From positions 62,001-126,000 of the forward strand of contig CALKXV010000031.1 of assembly GCA_938005545.1 (NCBI GenBank): a stretch of 64,000 nucleotides of DNA, written 5' to 3'. A model generated the notes under the pieces. That model worked only from the letters and a program-made list of their open reading frames with translations, searched no databases and had not been told where the DNA came from. A program made the position numbers and the translations under genes. The first letter of the stretch is position 1. Each line of letters opens with the position of its first letter. Shown piece by piece: positions 56,417 through 64,000 of the stretch. The stretch is from an uncultured Paracoccaceae bacterium. Its GTDB lineage: Bacteria; Pseudomonadota; Alphaproteobacteria; Rhodobacterales; Rhodobacteraceae.

Positions 56417-57154
56417 ATGGTGACTTGGCCCGACGGCGTCGATCTTATCACGCTTGAAGAAGTGTCCAGCACGATGGTTGAAGCGGCCAATCGGGCACCG
56501 TCACTAACAAAGCCCACGTGGATCATGGCACGCCGCCAAACTGCCGCGCGTGGTCGGCGTGGACGAACCTGGCAAAACCCCGAAGGCAATCTGGCCGCGA
56601 CGCTGGTTTTTAAGCCCGACGCCTCACCGCAAGAGGCCGCGCTGCGGGCGTTCACGGCATCGCTTGCGTTGTATTCGGCGTTGGCCGAACGTGTCTCGGC
56701 TGAAGAGCTTGCGTTGAAATGGCCGAACGATGTGCTTTTGTCAGGTCGAAAAATTGCTGGTATCTTGTTGGAAAGTGCCGGGACAACAGGGCGCATCGAC
56801 TGGTTGGCCATCGGGATCGGCGTCAATGTCACAACCTGCCCCGAAGCTGACGCAGATGCGTCTTTCGCGCCAGTCAGCCTAGCCGATATCGGTTGCCATG
56901 ACAGCGCAGATGCGCTTTTGACCCGGCTCGCGCACCACATGGAGCTTTGGGAAACCACGTTGGTAACGCAAGGGTTCGCCCCGGTCCGGGCGGCTTGGTT
57001 GGCGCGCGCGGCCAAAATTGGCGAGGCGATCACAGCGCGAACCACCCATGACGAATTCAGTGGAATCTTCGAGAAAATCGACGAAACCGGTCAACTTGTG
57101 CTTTCCACCCCAAAAGGGCAAGTTGTCGTACCAGCGGGCGACGTCTTTTTCTAA
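56417..57154 (+). CDS. birA: Biotin-[acetyl-CoA-carboxylase] ligase, no HTH domain
   Basis: 245 residues: GRRGRTWQNPEGNLAATLVF (biotinyl-AMP loop), ALKWPNDVLLSGRKIAGILLE, and a C-terminal SH3-like part. The N-terminal DNA-binding domain of E. coli BirA is absent, so it only attaches biotin to carboxylases and does not regulate bio genes. It follows nuoN and precedes coaX, an order I associate with alphaproteobacteria. Confidence 0.94.
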   Translation: MVTWPDGVDLITLEEVSSTMVEAANRAPSLTKPTWIMARRQTAARGRRGRTWQNPEGNLAATLVFKPDASPQEAALRAFTASLALYSALAERVSAEELALKWPNDVLLSGRKIAGILLESAGTTGRIDWLAIGIGVNVTTCPEADADASFAPVSLADIGCHDSADALLTRLAHHMELWETTLVTQGFAPVRAAWLARAAKIGEAITARTTHDEFSGIFEKIDETGQLVLSTPKGQVVVPAGDVFF

Positions 57155-57163
57155 AGGGAATCC

Positions 57164-57940
57164 ATGCTTCTCTGTATCGATACCGGCAACACAAACACGG
57201 TCTTCTCGATCTGGGACGGCACGACGTTTATCGGCACGTGGCGCACGTCCACCGAACATCAACGAACAGCGGATCAATACTATGTTTGGCTGTCGACCCT
57301 GATAGCGGCTGATGGGTTGGGCGAGGTTGGCATCGATGAAGTCGTTATTTCATCCACCGTACCGCGCGTGGTTTTCAACTTACGTATTCTGTGTGACAGG
57401 TACTTCGATTGTCGACCTTTGGTTGTCGGAAAACCCGAATGCAAACTGCCGGCTGCACCCCGCGTTGAAGAAGGTGTTCGCCCCGGACCTGACCGTTTGG
57501 CCAACGCGGCCGGAGCCTTCGTGCGCTTTGGCGGAAATACAGTCGTCGTCGATTTTGGTACCGCAACCAATTTCGACGTTGTGGCCGAAGACGGTGCCTA
57601 TGTTGGCGGCGTCATCTCACCGGGCGTGAACCTTAGTCTGGAGGCTTTGGCCCAAGGGGCCGCCGCTTTGCCCCATGTCGATATTTCGCGACCCGAAAAA
57701 GTCATTGGTACCAATACGGTTGCCTGCATTCAGTCCGGCGTTTTCTGGGGTTATAGCGGGTTGATCGAAGGCATTGTGGCCCGCATCAAAGCAGAGTACG
57801 GACGCGACATGAAAGTCATCGGCACCGGCGGATTGGCCCCGTTGTTCGCCCAAGGCGATATCAATTTCGACGCGATCGACGCCGATCTGACGATCTTCGG
57901 ACTGACCGTGATCCAAGCGATCAACAAGGAAAATACATGA
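57164..57940 (+). CDS. coaX: Type III pantothenate kinase
   Basis: 258 residues of the ASKHA fold: CIDTGNTNTVFSIWDG, PRVEEGVRPGPDRLANAAGA, VVDFGTATNFDVV, and TGGLAPLF. It makes 4'-phosphopantothenate, the first step of coenzyme A synthesis, and unlike type I enzymes is usually not inhibited by CoA. The stop overlaps the rnj start (ATGA, 57937). Confidence 0.96.
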   Translation: MLLCIDTGNTNTVFSIWDGTTFIGTWRTSTEHQRTADQYYVWLSTLIAADGLGEVGIDEVVISSTVPRVVFNLRILCDRYFDCRPLVVGKPECKLPAAPRVEEGVRPGPDRLANAAGAFVRFGGNTVVVDFGTATNFDVVAEDGAYVGGVISPGVNLSLEALAQGAAALPHVDISRPEKVIGTNTVACIQSGVFWGYSGLIEGIVARIKAEYGRDMKVIGTGGLAPLFAQGDINFDAIDADLTIFGLTVIQAINKENT

Positions 57941-59601
57941 GTGAAGCGCGACTGATTTACCTCCCCCTTGGAGGCGCTGGTGAAATTGGCATGAACGCTT
58001 ATGTTTACGGATGGGGCGCGCCGGGCGAGGAACGGCTGATCGTTGCAGATCTTGGTGTTACGTTTCCCGAAATGGAAGGTTCGCCGGGCGTCGATCTGAT
58101 CTTTGCCGACATCGAATGGCTGGAAGCCCGCGCCGATCGGATCGAAGGCATCTTTATAACCCATGCGCACGAGGATCACGTCGGTGCAATTGGTCATCTT
58201 TGGACACGGCTGCGCGCACCTGTCTATGCGCGGGCTTTCACCGGGCATCATGCGCGGCGTAAGATGGAAGAACAGGGTAATGACCCTGAAAACATTAACA
58301 TCGTGCCTGCCTGGCCCGAAACGATCGAAGCGGGGCCGTTTAAAGTTGGGTTTGCACCGATCAGCCATTCGATCCCTGAAAGCTCGACCCTGATCATCGA
58401 CACGCCAGCGGGGCGTTTGTTGCACACCGGCGATTTCAAAACTGATGCGACGCCCCTGGTTGGCGAACCCTTTGACGAACAGTTCTGGAGCAAGTTGGGC
58501 GACGAAGGCATCCATACGCTGATCTGTGATTCCACAAACGTCTTTTCACCAAAACCGGGCCGCTCGGAAGCAACCGTCGGGCCTGAAATAACCAATCTTG
58601 TGCGCGATGCGCCGGGCATGTTTGTTGCTACGACTTTCGCCTCGAATGTTGCCCGTGTCAAAACGCTTGCGAATGCTGGCATTGAAGCGGGGCGGTCGGT
58701 TTGTCTTATGGGTCGCGCAATGCGTCGGATGGTCGAAGCTTCTGTTTTGACTGGCGTTTTGGACGATTTCCCGACGACGGTGTCGCCGGAAGATGCCCAA
58801 CAGATGCCGCGCCAAAACGTAATGTTGTTGGTTACGGGAAGCCAGGGCGAGCGGCGCGCGGCTTCGGCTGGATTGGCGCGTGGAAAGTATCTTGGGTTGG
58901 AATTGGCCGAAGGCGATACGTTTCTCTTTTCGTCAAAAACCATTCCGGGCAACGAACGGGGCGTGATCCGCATTATCAACGCCTTGGCCGAGCAGGGCGT
59001 GGATGTGATCGACGACAGTTCGGGTGACTATCACGTTTCTGGCCATGCGAACCGACCGGATTTGAAACGTATGCACGAATTGACGCGGCCAAAGATTGTG
59101 GTTCCGATGCACGGCGAGTTCCGGCATTTGCGTGCGCACGCGCGGTTGGCTCAATCCAGCGGTGCGGCTTCTGTGATTGCGCCCAATGGGACGATGGTTG
59201 ATCTGACGGGTGACACACCAAAGGTGGTCGATCATATCGAAGCCGGGCGCACCTATCTTGATGGCAAGGTTCAGATTGGCGCGATGGACGGTGTGGTGCG
59301 TGATCGCATTCGAATGGCGTTGAACGGCCATGTGCTTATCTCGCTGATATTGGAAGAAAACGATCCGTTGGGCGACCCTTGGGTTGAACTTTCGGGCCTA
59401 CCTGAAACAGGTGCTTCGAAAGCAGGGCTTGCTGATGTGCTGGAAGAAGACCTGAGCCAATTGATCGGTCGGGCGAAGCGCAAAACGCTGTCTGACGATG
59501 GTAAGTTGGAAGAAGAACTACGTCGCGCAGTGCGCAAGACGTGCGAAGATGAAATTGGCAAGAAACCCGAGGTCACCGTGATCATCAGCCGACTTAGCTA
59601 A
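57937..59601 (+). CDS. rnj: Ribonuclease J
   Basis: 554 residues. Metallo-beta-lactamase domain with HAHEDH (His76-x-His78-x-Asp-His81), the beta-CASP domain (about 215-370, SQGERRAASAGLARGKYLGL), DYHVSGHANRPDLKRMHEL, and a C-terminal domain. RNase J has 5'-3' exo- and endonuclease activity in RNA decay and rRNA maturation. A 17-bp hairpin covers its stop codon. Confidence 0.95.
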   Translation: MSEARLIYLPLGGAGEIGMNAYVYGWGAPGEERLIVADLGVTFPEMEGSPGVDLIFADIEWLEARADRIEGIFITHAHEDHVGAIGHLWTRLRAPVYARAFTGHHARRKMEEQGNDPENINIVPAWPETIEAGPFKVGFAPISHSIPESSTLIIDTPAGRLLHTGDFKTDATPLVGEPFDEQFWSKLGDEGIHTLICDSTNVFSPKPGRSEATVGPEITNLVRDAPGMFVATTFASNVARVKTLANAGIEAGRSVCLMGRAMRRMVEASVLTGVLDDFPTTVSPEDAQQMPRQNVMLLVTGSQGERRAASAGLARGKYLGLELAEGDTFLFSSKTIPGNERGVIRIINALAEQGVDVIDDSSGDYHVSGHANRPDLKRMHELTRPKIVVPMHGEFRHLRAHARLAQSSGAASVIAPNGTMVDLTGDTPKVVDHIEAGRTYLDGKVQIGAMDGVVRDRIRMALNGHVLISLILEENDPLGDPWVELSGLPETGASKAGLADVLEEDLSQLIGRAKRKTLSDDGKLEEELRRAVRKTCEDEIGKKPEVTVIISRLS

Positions 59602-59619
59602 AAGCTAAGCCGGCTGATG
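59583..59619. repeat. Long hairpin covering the rnj stop codon
   Basis: Arms 59583-59599 and 59603-59619 pair over 17 bp with a single A-C mismatch around a three-base AAA loop. The TAA stop (59599-59601) sits at the loop. No T-tract follows on either strand, so it is not a standard terminator; it may protect or mark the 3' end of the rnj mRNA. Confidence 0.8.
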
Positions 59620-59643
59620 GCCGCTGGGAGGCGGGTCGGCGGG

Positions 59644-60090
59644 TTAAAAGTTTAGGCGAAAGCCCAAGTTTACAGACAGATCATCATCGTCGTCGCTGGC
59701 AAGCCCCGACGTCGTGGTGCGATTGCCATAGCGGCTTTGAAATGCGCTGACGCTAGTATCGCGACGACCATCCAGTGATGGGGCGGAGCTGTTCGAAATA
59801 TCGTACCCGACGCCAAGGCGAAATCCTGCGCGACGGTTACCGGTTTCGACCAGAGACACTTCGGGACCAAAAGCAGCATTCTGATCCACAAAGGACAGGC
59901 CCAAAGCTTCCCCTTCGAAAGCCTTACCCATTTTGCTTGGTGTGAAATCGTAGAGTGACGTTGACGCATATCCGTTACTTCTATTTGCTTCTTGGCTCAC
60001 ATCGAACGGGGACATGACGGTCTCAAAGGCCGATGCGTTTGTCGCGGCGACAAGTGACGCGGCTAGTGTGACAAGTGAAAGACGTTTCAT
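59644..60090 (-). CDS. Small exported protein, outer-membrane-like C-terminus
   Basis: 148 residues with a signal peptide (MKRLSLVTLAASLVAATNASA). The mature part has alternating polar/hydrophobic stretches (GFRLGVGYDISN) and a run of five aspartates before the final strand LSVNLGFRLNF. A terminal Phe after such a strand is the typical recognition signal of outer-membrane beta-barrel proteins, but the length is short for a barrel. No family recognised. The 267 bases between it and the helicase gene show no gene. Confidence 0.65.
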   Translation of the reverse strand: MKRLSLVTLAASLVAATNASAFETVMSPFDVSQEANRSNGYASTSLYDFTPSKMGKAFEGEALGLSFVDQNAAFGPEVSLVETGNRRAGFRLGVGYDISNSSAPSLDGRRDTSVSAFQSRYGNRTTTSGLASDDDDDLSVNLGFRLNF

Positions 60091-60357
60091 GTTTCGCGCT
60101 CCAGGTGCTGAATGGGCCGCCAGTTCGGCTCTTTCATCCTTTTTTCACGTCTTTTTGGCTTTGTCGCATCAACTGAATTGGAAAAGTTGTGCCAATTGTT
60201 TCAATCTAATTCGCTGATTTATCGCGAAAAAATTGAAAATGATCGGAAAAGGGTGATGGGCTTCATAACCGGCAGTAACGTGCGCGTAACAAACGTAACA
60301 CTTCAGAGCGCCGGTTTGACGTGCATCCAGATGGTTCGGATTCGTTTAGATCGCGTG

Positions 60358-61788
60358 TTAGCTGGCTTTACGTTCTTCAAAGCTTTTCGCGATGAAGCTT
60401 GGCATGTGATCTCCCATGCCAACAACCTTGTTGCCGCCATCCCGACGCCCGCGTCCACCGCGATTGCGTTGCTGCGGCTCTTGCTCTGGAGCTGGCGTGG
60501 CTTCGGCGACGGGTGTTTCGGTGTTTGTGGCCTCAATTTCGGCCTTAGGAGCGTCCGGTTTGGGTTTGCGGCTGCGCGAACGTCGTGGTTTTGGTGTCTC
60601 GGTGGTTTCTGCCGACGAAGGCGCATCGACCGAGGTGCTTTGGACTGGATTCTCCGTGCGCGGAATTTCCTTGGCAATCAGCCGTTCGATCGCGTCAAGG
60701 TTTTTGCCGTCGGCGGGTGCGGATATCATGATCGCCTTGCCTTCGCGACCTGCGCGTCCAGTGCGACCAATGCGATGCACATAGTCTTCCGAATGGGTCG
60801 GCACATCGTAGTTAAACACATGGCTCACGGCCGGAACGTCAAGACCGCGCGCGGCAACATCCGACGCAACAAGGAAACGCAAACTGCCATCGCGGAAAGC
60901 ATCCAGGGTTTTCGTCCGCTGAGATTGTTCTAAGTCACCATGGATCGGAGCGGCATCCAGCCCGTGTTTTTTCAAGGATTTGGACACGATGTCGACGTCT
61001 GACTTACGGTTGCAGAACACAATGGCGTTGGTGCAACCTTCAGCTTCGCGTTCAATGATCGCGCGCAAAACATCCCGTTTTTCTTTGGCGGCCCGATCCC
61101 TGCGGGACGGTTTGATCATGACAACTTCTTGAGTGATCGTTTCCGACGCCGTTGCTTGCCGTGCAACCTCGATCCGTTCGGGATTCGACAAGAAGGTATT
61201 GGTGATCCGCTCGATTTCCGGGGCCATGGTCGCGGAGAAGAACAACGTCTGACGTGTGAAAGGCGTCAGCGAGAAGATGCGTTCGATATCGGGGATGAAG
61301 CCCATGTCGAGCATCCGGTCGGCTTCGTCGACAACCATGATCTCAATACCAGTCAAAAGCAGTTTACCACGTTCGAAATGATCCAGCAGACGTCCCGGCG
61401 TGGCGATCAACACGTCAACGCCGCGATCAATAAGCAGGTCTTGTTCCTTGAACGACACGCCACCGATCAGCAAAGCCTTGGTCAGCTTTACGTTCTGTGC
61501 ATAAGTGTCAAAATTTTCGGCCACTTGAGCGGCCAATTCACGGGTCGGGCACAATACCAATGACCGTGGCATCCGAGCGCGCGCACGCCCCCGTGCCAGC
61601 ATGTGGATCATCGGCAACGTAAAACTGGCGGTTTTACCCGTGCCCGTCTGTGCAATTCCCAAAACGTCGCGGCCTAGCAGCGCGGCAGGGATGGCACCTT
61701 CTTGAATGGGGGTGGGCGTTTCGTAACCAGCCGCTTCGACGGCCTTCAATACTTTTGGCGAAAGAGCCAGATCGGAAAACTTCGTCAT
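60358..61788 (-). CDS. rhlE: DEAD-box RNA helicase, RhlE-like
   Basis: 476 residues from ATG 61788 (MTKFSDLALSPKVLKAVEAAG). Q motif PTPIQ, AQTGTGKT, PTRELAAQ, VDEADRMLDMGF, SAT, and HRIGRTGRAGR are all present. The C-terminal 105 residues are disordered and rich in Lys/Arg and Pro/Ala/Glu, with RNRGGRGRRDGG near the end, probably for RNA binding. Likely role: ribosome assembly or mRNA turnover, perhaps growth in the cold. GGATC lies five bases before the start. Confidence 0.9.
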   Translation of the reverse strand: MTKFSDLALSPKVLKAVEAAGYETPTPIQEGAIPAALLGRDVLGIAQTGTGKTASFTLPMIHMLARGRARARMPRSLVLCPTRELAAQVAENFDTYAQNVKLTKALLIGGVSFKEQDLLIDRGVDVLIATPGRLLDHFERGKLLLTGIEIMVVDEADRMLDMGFIPDIERIFSLTPFTRQTLFFSATMAPEIERITNTFLSNPERIEVARQATASETITQEVVMIKPSRRDRAAKEKRDVLRAIIEREAEGCTNAIVFCNRKSDVDIVSKSLKKHGLDAAPIHGDLEQSQRTKTLDAFRDGSLRFLVASDVAARGLDVPAVSHVFNYDVPTHSEDYVHRIGRTGRAGREGKAIMISAPADGKNLDAIERLIAKEIPRTENPVQSTSVDAPSSAETTETPKPRRSRSRKPKPDAPKAEIEATNTETPVAEATPAPEQEPQQRNRGGRGRRDGGNKVVGMGDHMPSFIAKSFEERKAS

Positions 61789-61857
61789 ATTGATCCATAT
61801 GTTACGGACCAATTTTAGGCCCGTCGGAAAGCGGCGCGGGTCCGGATGACCACAGGC

Positions 61858-61866
61858 TTATCCACA
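61858..61866. promoter_or_regulatory. Perfect DnaA box
   Basis: TTATCCACA at 61858-61866 matches the DnaA consensus exactly and lies within a short inverted repeat (GGCTT/AAGCC, 61855-61870), 70 bases upstream of the helicase start. No other box is clustered nearby, so it is not an origin. Confidence 0.35.
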
Positions 61867-62048
61867 AGCCGCCGCAACTGGCGGCAGTGGTAATCCATCG
61901 GGCTTGGGGCGTCAATGACGGCTGGCAAATCGTTAACAATCAAGCGAAAAACAGCAAAACTGTTTCTGTTTCGCATCGGTTGCGCAAATCACATGACATT
62001 TTGCAACCTATGGCGCGTTAACTTATGCACATATGGTCAATTCGTTCG

Positions 62049-63659
62049 TTACTCGACCTGCATTTCCTTGGTCGCGCTTAGTGTCAGGTCAGGATAATCC
62101 CGTTCGATGCGGTCGATATCCCACTGAAGGCGGGTCAGATATACAACATCGCCATCATTGTCGTGGGCGATGTGGCCTTTGTTGGCGTCGGCGAATTTTT
62201 CCACCGCGTCTTTAGGTCCGTGGACCCAGCGGGCCGAGGTGAATTGCGATGTTTCGAACCTGACGGGCAGGTCGTATTCCAGCTCGATCCGGCTGGCGAG
62301 CACTTCGAATTGCAATTGACCGACCACACCCACCACAAAACCCGAGCCGATCGAGGGTTTGAAGACTTTGGCGGCGCCTTCTTCGGCGAATTGCATCAAG
62401 GCCTTATCCAGATGTTTCGCCTTCATCGGATCACCCGCCCGCACACCTTGCAGCAGTTCCGGCGCAAACGATGGTATGCCCGTCACGCGGATCGCTTCCC
62501 CTTCGGTCAGCGTATCGCCGATGCGTAGTTGGCCGTGGTTCGGGATGCCGATGATGTCACCGGCCCAAGCTTCTTCCGCCAATTCGCGATCTGACGCCAA
62601 AAACAATACCGGATTGGAGATCGCCATCGGCTTTTTCGTGCGAACATGGTGCAATTTCATGCCCCGCTTAAAGTGCCCTGACGCCATACGCACAAAGGCG
62701 ACGCGGTCACGGTGCTTGGGATCCATGTTGGCCTGAACTTTGAAAACAAAGCCGGCCACGGTTTTTTCTTCGGGCGAAACCTGACGTGGTTCGGCGGATT
62801 GTGGTTGGGGTTTCGGGCCGAAGTCACCAATGCCGTCCATCAGGTCTTTTACCCCGAAGGAGTTGATCGCCGAACCGAACCAAATTGGCGTCATTGTGCC
62901 GTCTAGGAATGCCTGTTGGTCAAACGCGGGCAGCAACTCGCGGGCCATCTCGACTTCTTCGCGCAGCTGAGCCAACAGGTTTTCGGGCACATGTTCGGCC
63001 AGTTTGGGGTCGCCCAGCCCATCGATTTTGATCGTTTCGGCCACCTTGTTGCGGTCGGCGCGTTCCATCAGTTCTAGACGGTCATTCAGCATATCGTATG
63101 AGCCGATAAAGTCGCGCCCCACGCCAATGGGCCAAGAGGCTGGGGTCACGTCAATCGCGAGGTTTTCTTGGATTTCGTCAATAATTTCGAAGGTTTCGCG
63201 GCTTTCTCGGTCCATTTTGTTGCAAAATGTCAAAATGGGTAGGTCGCGCATTCGGCAGACCTCGAAGAGTTTCTGAGTCTGGCTTTCAACACCTTTGGCC
63301 CCGTCGATCACCATAACGGCGGCATCCACGGCCGTGAGTGTGCGATAGGTATCTTCCGAAAAGTCCGAGTGGCCGGGTGTATCGACCAGATTGAAACGGA
63401 AGTCGCGAAAATCGAATGACATGGCAGAAGCCGAAACCGAAATGCCGCGATCTTTTTCCATGGCCATAAAGTCCGACCGGGTTCGGCGCGCTTCGCCTTT
63501 GGCGCGCACCTGGCCTGCCATTTGGATCGCGCCGCCGAAAAGTAGGAACTTCTCGGTCAGCGTCGTTTTGCCCGCATCGGGATGCGAGATGATGGCAAAG
63601 GTTCGCCGCCTCGCGATTTCGGGCGGCAGGTCGGGTGAGTTTGAGGCACGGTCTAACAT
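62049..63659 (-). CDS. prfC: Peptide chain release factor 3
   Basis: 536 residues from ATG 63659 (MLDRASNSPDLPPEIARRRTF), the family-like start; ATG 63665 is also possible and a longer frame reaches 63713. GTPase motifs AIISHPDAGKTT, DTPGHSDFSEDTYR and FCNKMDRE are clear, and the C-terminal domain has GSGFVVGVVGQLQFEVL. RF3 recycles RF1/RF2 after termination. No neighbours of related function. Confidence 0.96.
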   Translation of the reverse strand: MLDRASNSPDLPPEIARRRTFAIISHPDAGKTTLTEKFLLFGGAIQMAGQVRAKGEARRTRSDFMAMEKDRGISVSASAMSFDFRDFRFNLVDTPGHSDFSEDTYRTLTAVDAAVMVIDGAKGVESQTQKLFEVCRMRDLPILTFCNKMDRESRETFEIIDEIQENLAIDVTPASWPIGVGRDFIGSYDMLNDRLELMERADRNKVAETIKIDGLGDPKLAEHVPENLLAQLREEVEMARELLPAFDQQAFLDGTMTPIWFGSAINSFGVKDLMDGIGDFGPKPQPQSAEPRQVSPEEKTVAGFVFKVQANMDPKHRDRVAFVRMASGHFKRGMKLHHVRTKKPMAISNPVLFLASDRELAEEAWAGDIIGIPNHGQLRIGDTLTEGEAIRVTGIPSFAPELLQGVRAGDPMKAKHLDKALMQFAEEGAAKVFKPSIGSGFVVGVVGQLQFEVLASRIELEYDLPVRFETSQFTSARWVHGPKDAVEKFADANKGHIAHDNDGDVVYLTRLQWDIDRIERDYPDLTLSATKEMQVE

Positions 63660-63879
63660 GCGCATGGTCTTAGCCGCCGTAAGACCAACACGCAATTGGG
63701 CGCATAGCAACATGCGAGAATTCGGGAGTGATTACCGTGATGTGAAGGGATGGCAGCCCCTGCATCTTGTCCAGAATGGTCGTTGAAGATGTCTAGGTGG
63801 GCTGTTTAGTTGAGACGGTCCTGACTATACATTCCCCAAGACGGGCGACGTGTGCCTTGCCAGCGTGAAGGAATTGAAT

Positions 63880-64000
63880 GTGTCGTTTCTTGGGATTGAT
63901 CTTGGAACCTCGGGTTTACGCGCCCTTTTGGTCGATGAAACAGGCGCGCCGATTGGATCGACAGAGCGGCATTATGATGTTTCGCATCCCCAATCCGGCT
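63880..64000 (+). CDS. xylB: FGGY carbohydrate kinase, probably xylulokinase (partial)
   Basis: The first 40 codons of a gene cut by the window edge. GTG 63880 has AAGGA seven bases upstream; GTG 63865 and TTG 63874 are in frame too. The product begins (M)SFLGIDLGTSGLRALLVDETG, the phosphate-1 ATP-binding loop of FGGY sugar kinases, closest by eye to xylulokinase. Substrate cannot be settled from this fragment. Confidence 0.7.
   Translation, partial: MSFLGIDLGTSGLRALLVDETGAPIGSTERHYDVSHPQSG

Noticed and set aside
61948-61975. AAACAG/CTGTTT hairpin upstream of prfC's end
   Set aside because: Short stem and no upstream gene on the relevant strand to terminate.
1-64000. CRISPR arrays, rRNA genes, insertion sequences
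   Set aside because: No regularly spaced repeats, no rRNA-like stretches and no transposase reading frames were seen.

Overview
The window reads as a chromosomal segment of a marine alphaproteobacterium of the Rhodobacterales (Roseobacter group). The evidence is family content, not a database search. It carries a full complex I (nuo) locus with the small accessory families I associate with Rhodobacteraceae (DUF5337, DUF5333, a NuoE with a long C-terminal extension), a ChpT phosphotransferase, ornithine-lipid genes olsB-olsA, the rplU-rpmA-(GNAT)-obgE-proB-proA order, CtaA, and a VPLPA-CTERM secreted protein.

Layout. (1) Positions 1 to about 3.47 kb are the end of an integrated mobile element: a leftward gene cut by the window edge, two adjacent strong inverted repeats, a brnT-brnA toxin-antitoxin pair, two small element genes, and a serine recombinase whose frame runs through the antisense strand of an intact tRNA-Ser(CGA). 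(2) 3.7-15.6 kb is core chromosome: a DUF2059 protein, a double-GAF protein, rplU-rpmA, two acetyltransferase genes, obgE-proB-proA, chpT, olsBA, a ThiE-like gene and a TfoX-N gene. (3) 15.7-31.6 kb holds a NIT-domain chemoreceptor, a TrmJ-type methyltransferase, ctaA, an M32 carboxypeptidase, a thioesterase, tiny coupled genes, moaA, glmU-glmS, gph, a DegT aminotransferase and isovaleryl-CoA dehydrogenase. (4) 31.8-56.4 kb is the complex I region, opening with an EcsC protein and an Aer-like PAS protein. nuoA is cut off from nuoB by 1.9 kb that holds a terminator, a VPLPA-CTERM gene and a TetR gene. From nuoB to nuoN all genes point right, and many non-complex-I genes are embedded: a sulfotransferase, an HhH-tailed membrane protein, DUF5337, small membrane proteins, DUF3291, a lipoprotein, DUF5333, DUF4259 and a cysteine-free carboxymuconolactone-decarboxylase-like protein. 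(5) 56.4-59.6 kb is birA-coaX-rnj, followed by a secreted protein, an RhlE-type helicase, prfC and the start of a xylulokinase-like gene.

How the parts connect. The most striking thread is a C-terminal helix-hairpin-helix module of about 65-80 residues shared by three proteins here: ribosomal protein L21, NuoE, and the membrane protein encoded right after NuoE. The complex I locus is also unusual in layout: nuoA is detached, one strong terminator lies inside the cluster, and several overlapping micro-ORFs link nuo genes (39656-39757, 43556-43726, 50850-50993).

Limits: homology is judged by eye, with no alignments or searches run. Start codons are chosen from Shine-Dalgarno context and family knowledge. 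Promoters, operators and terminators are pattern calls only.
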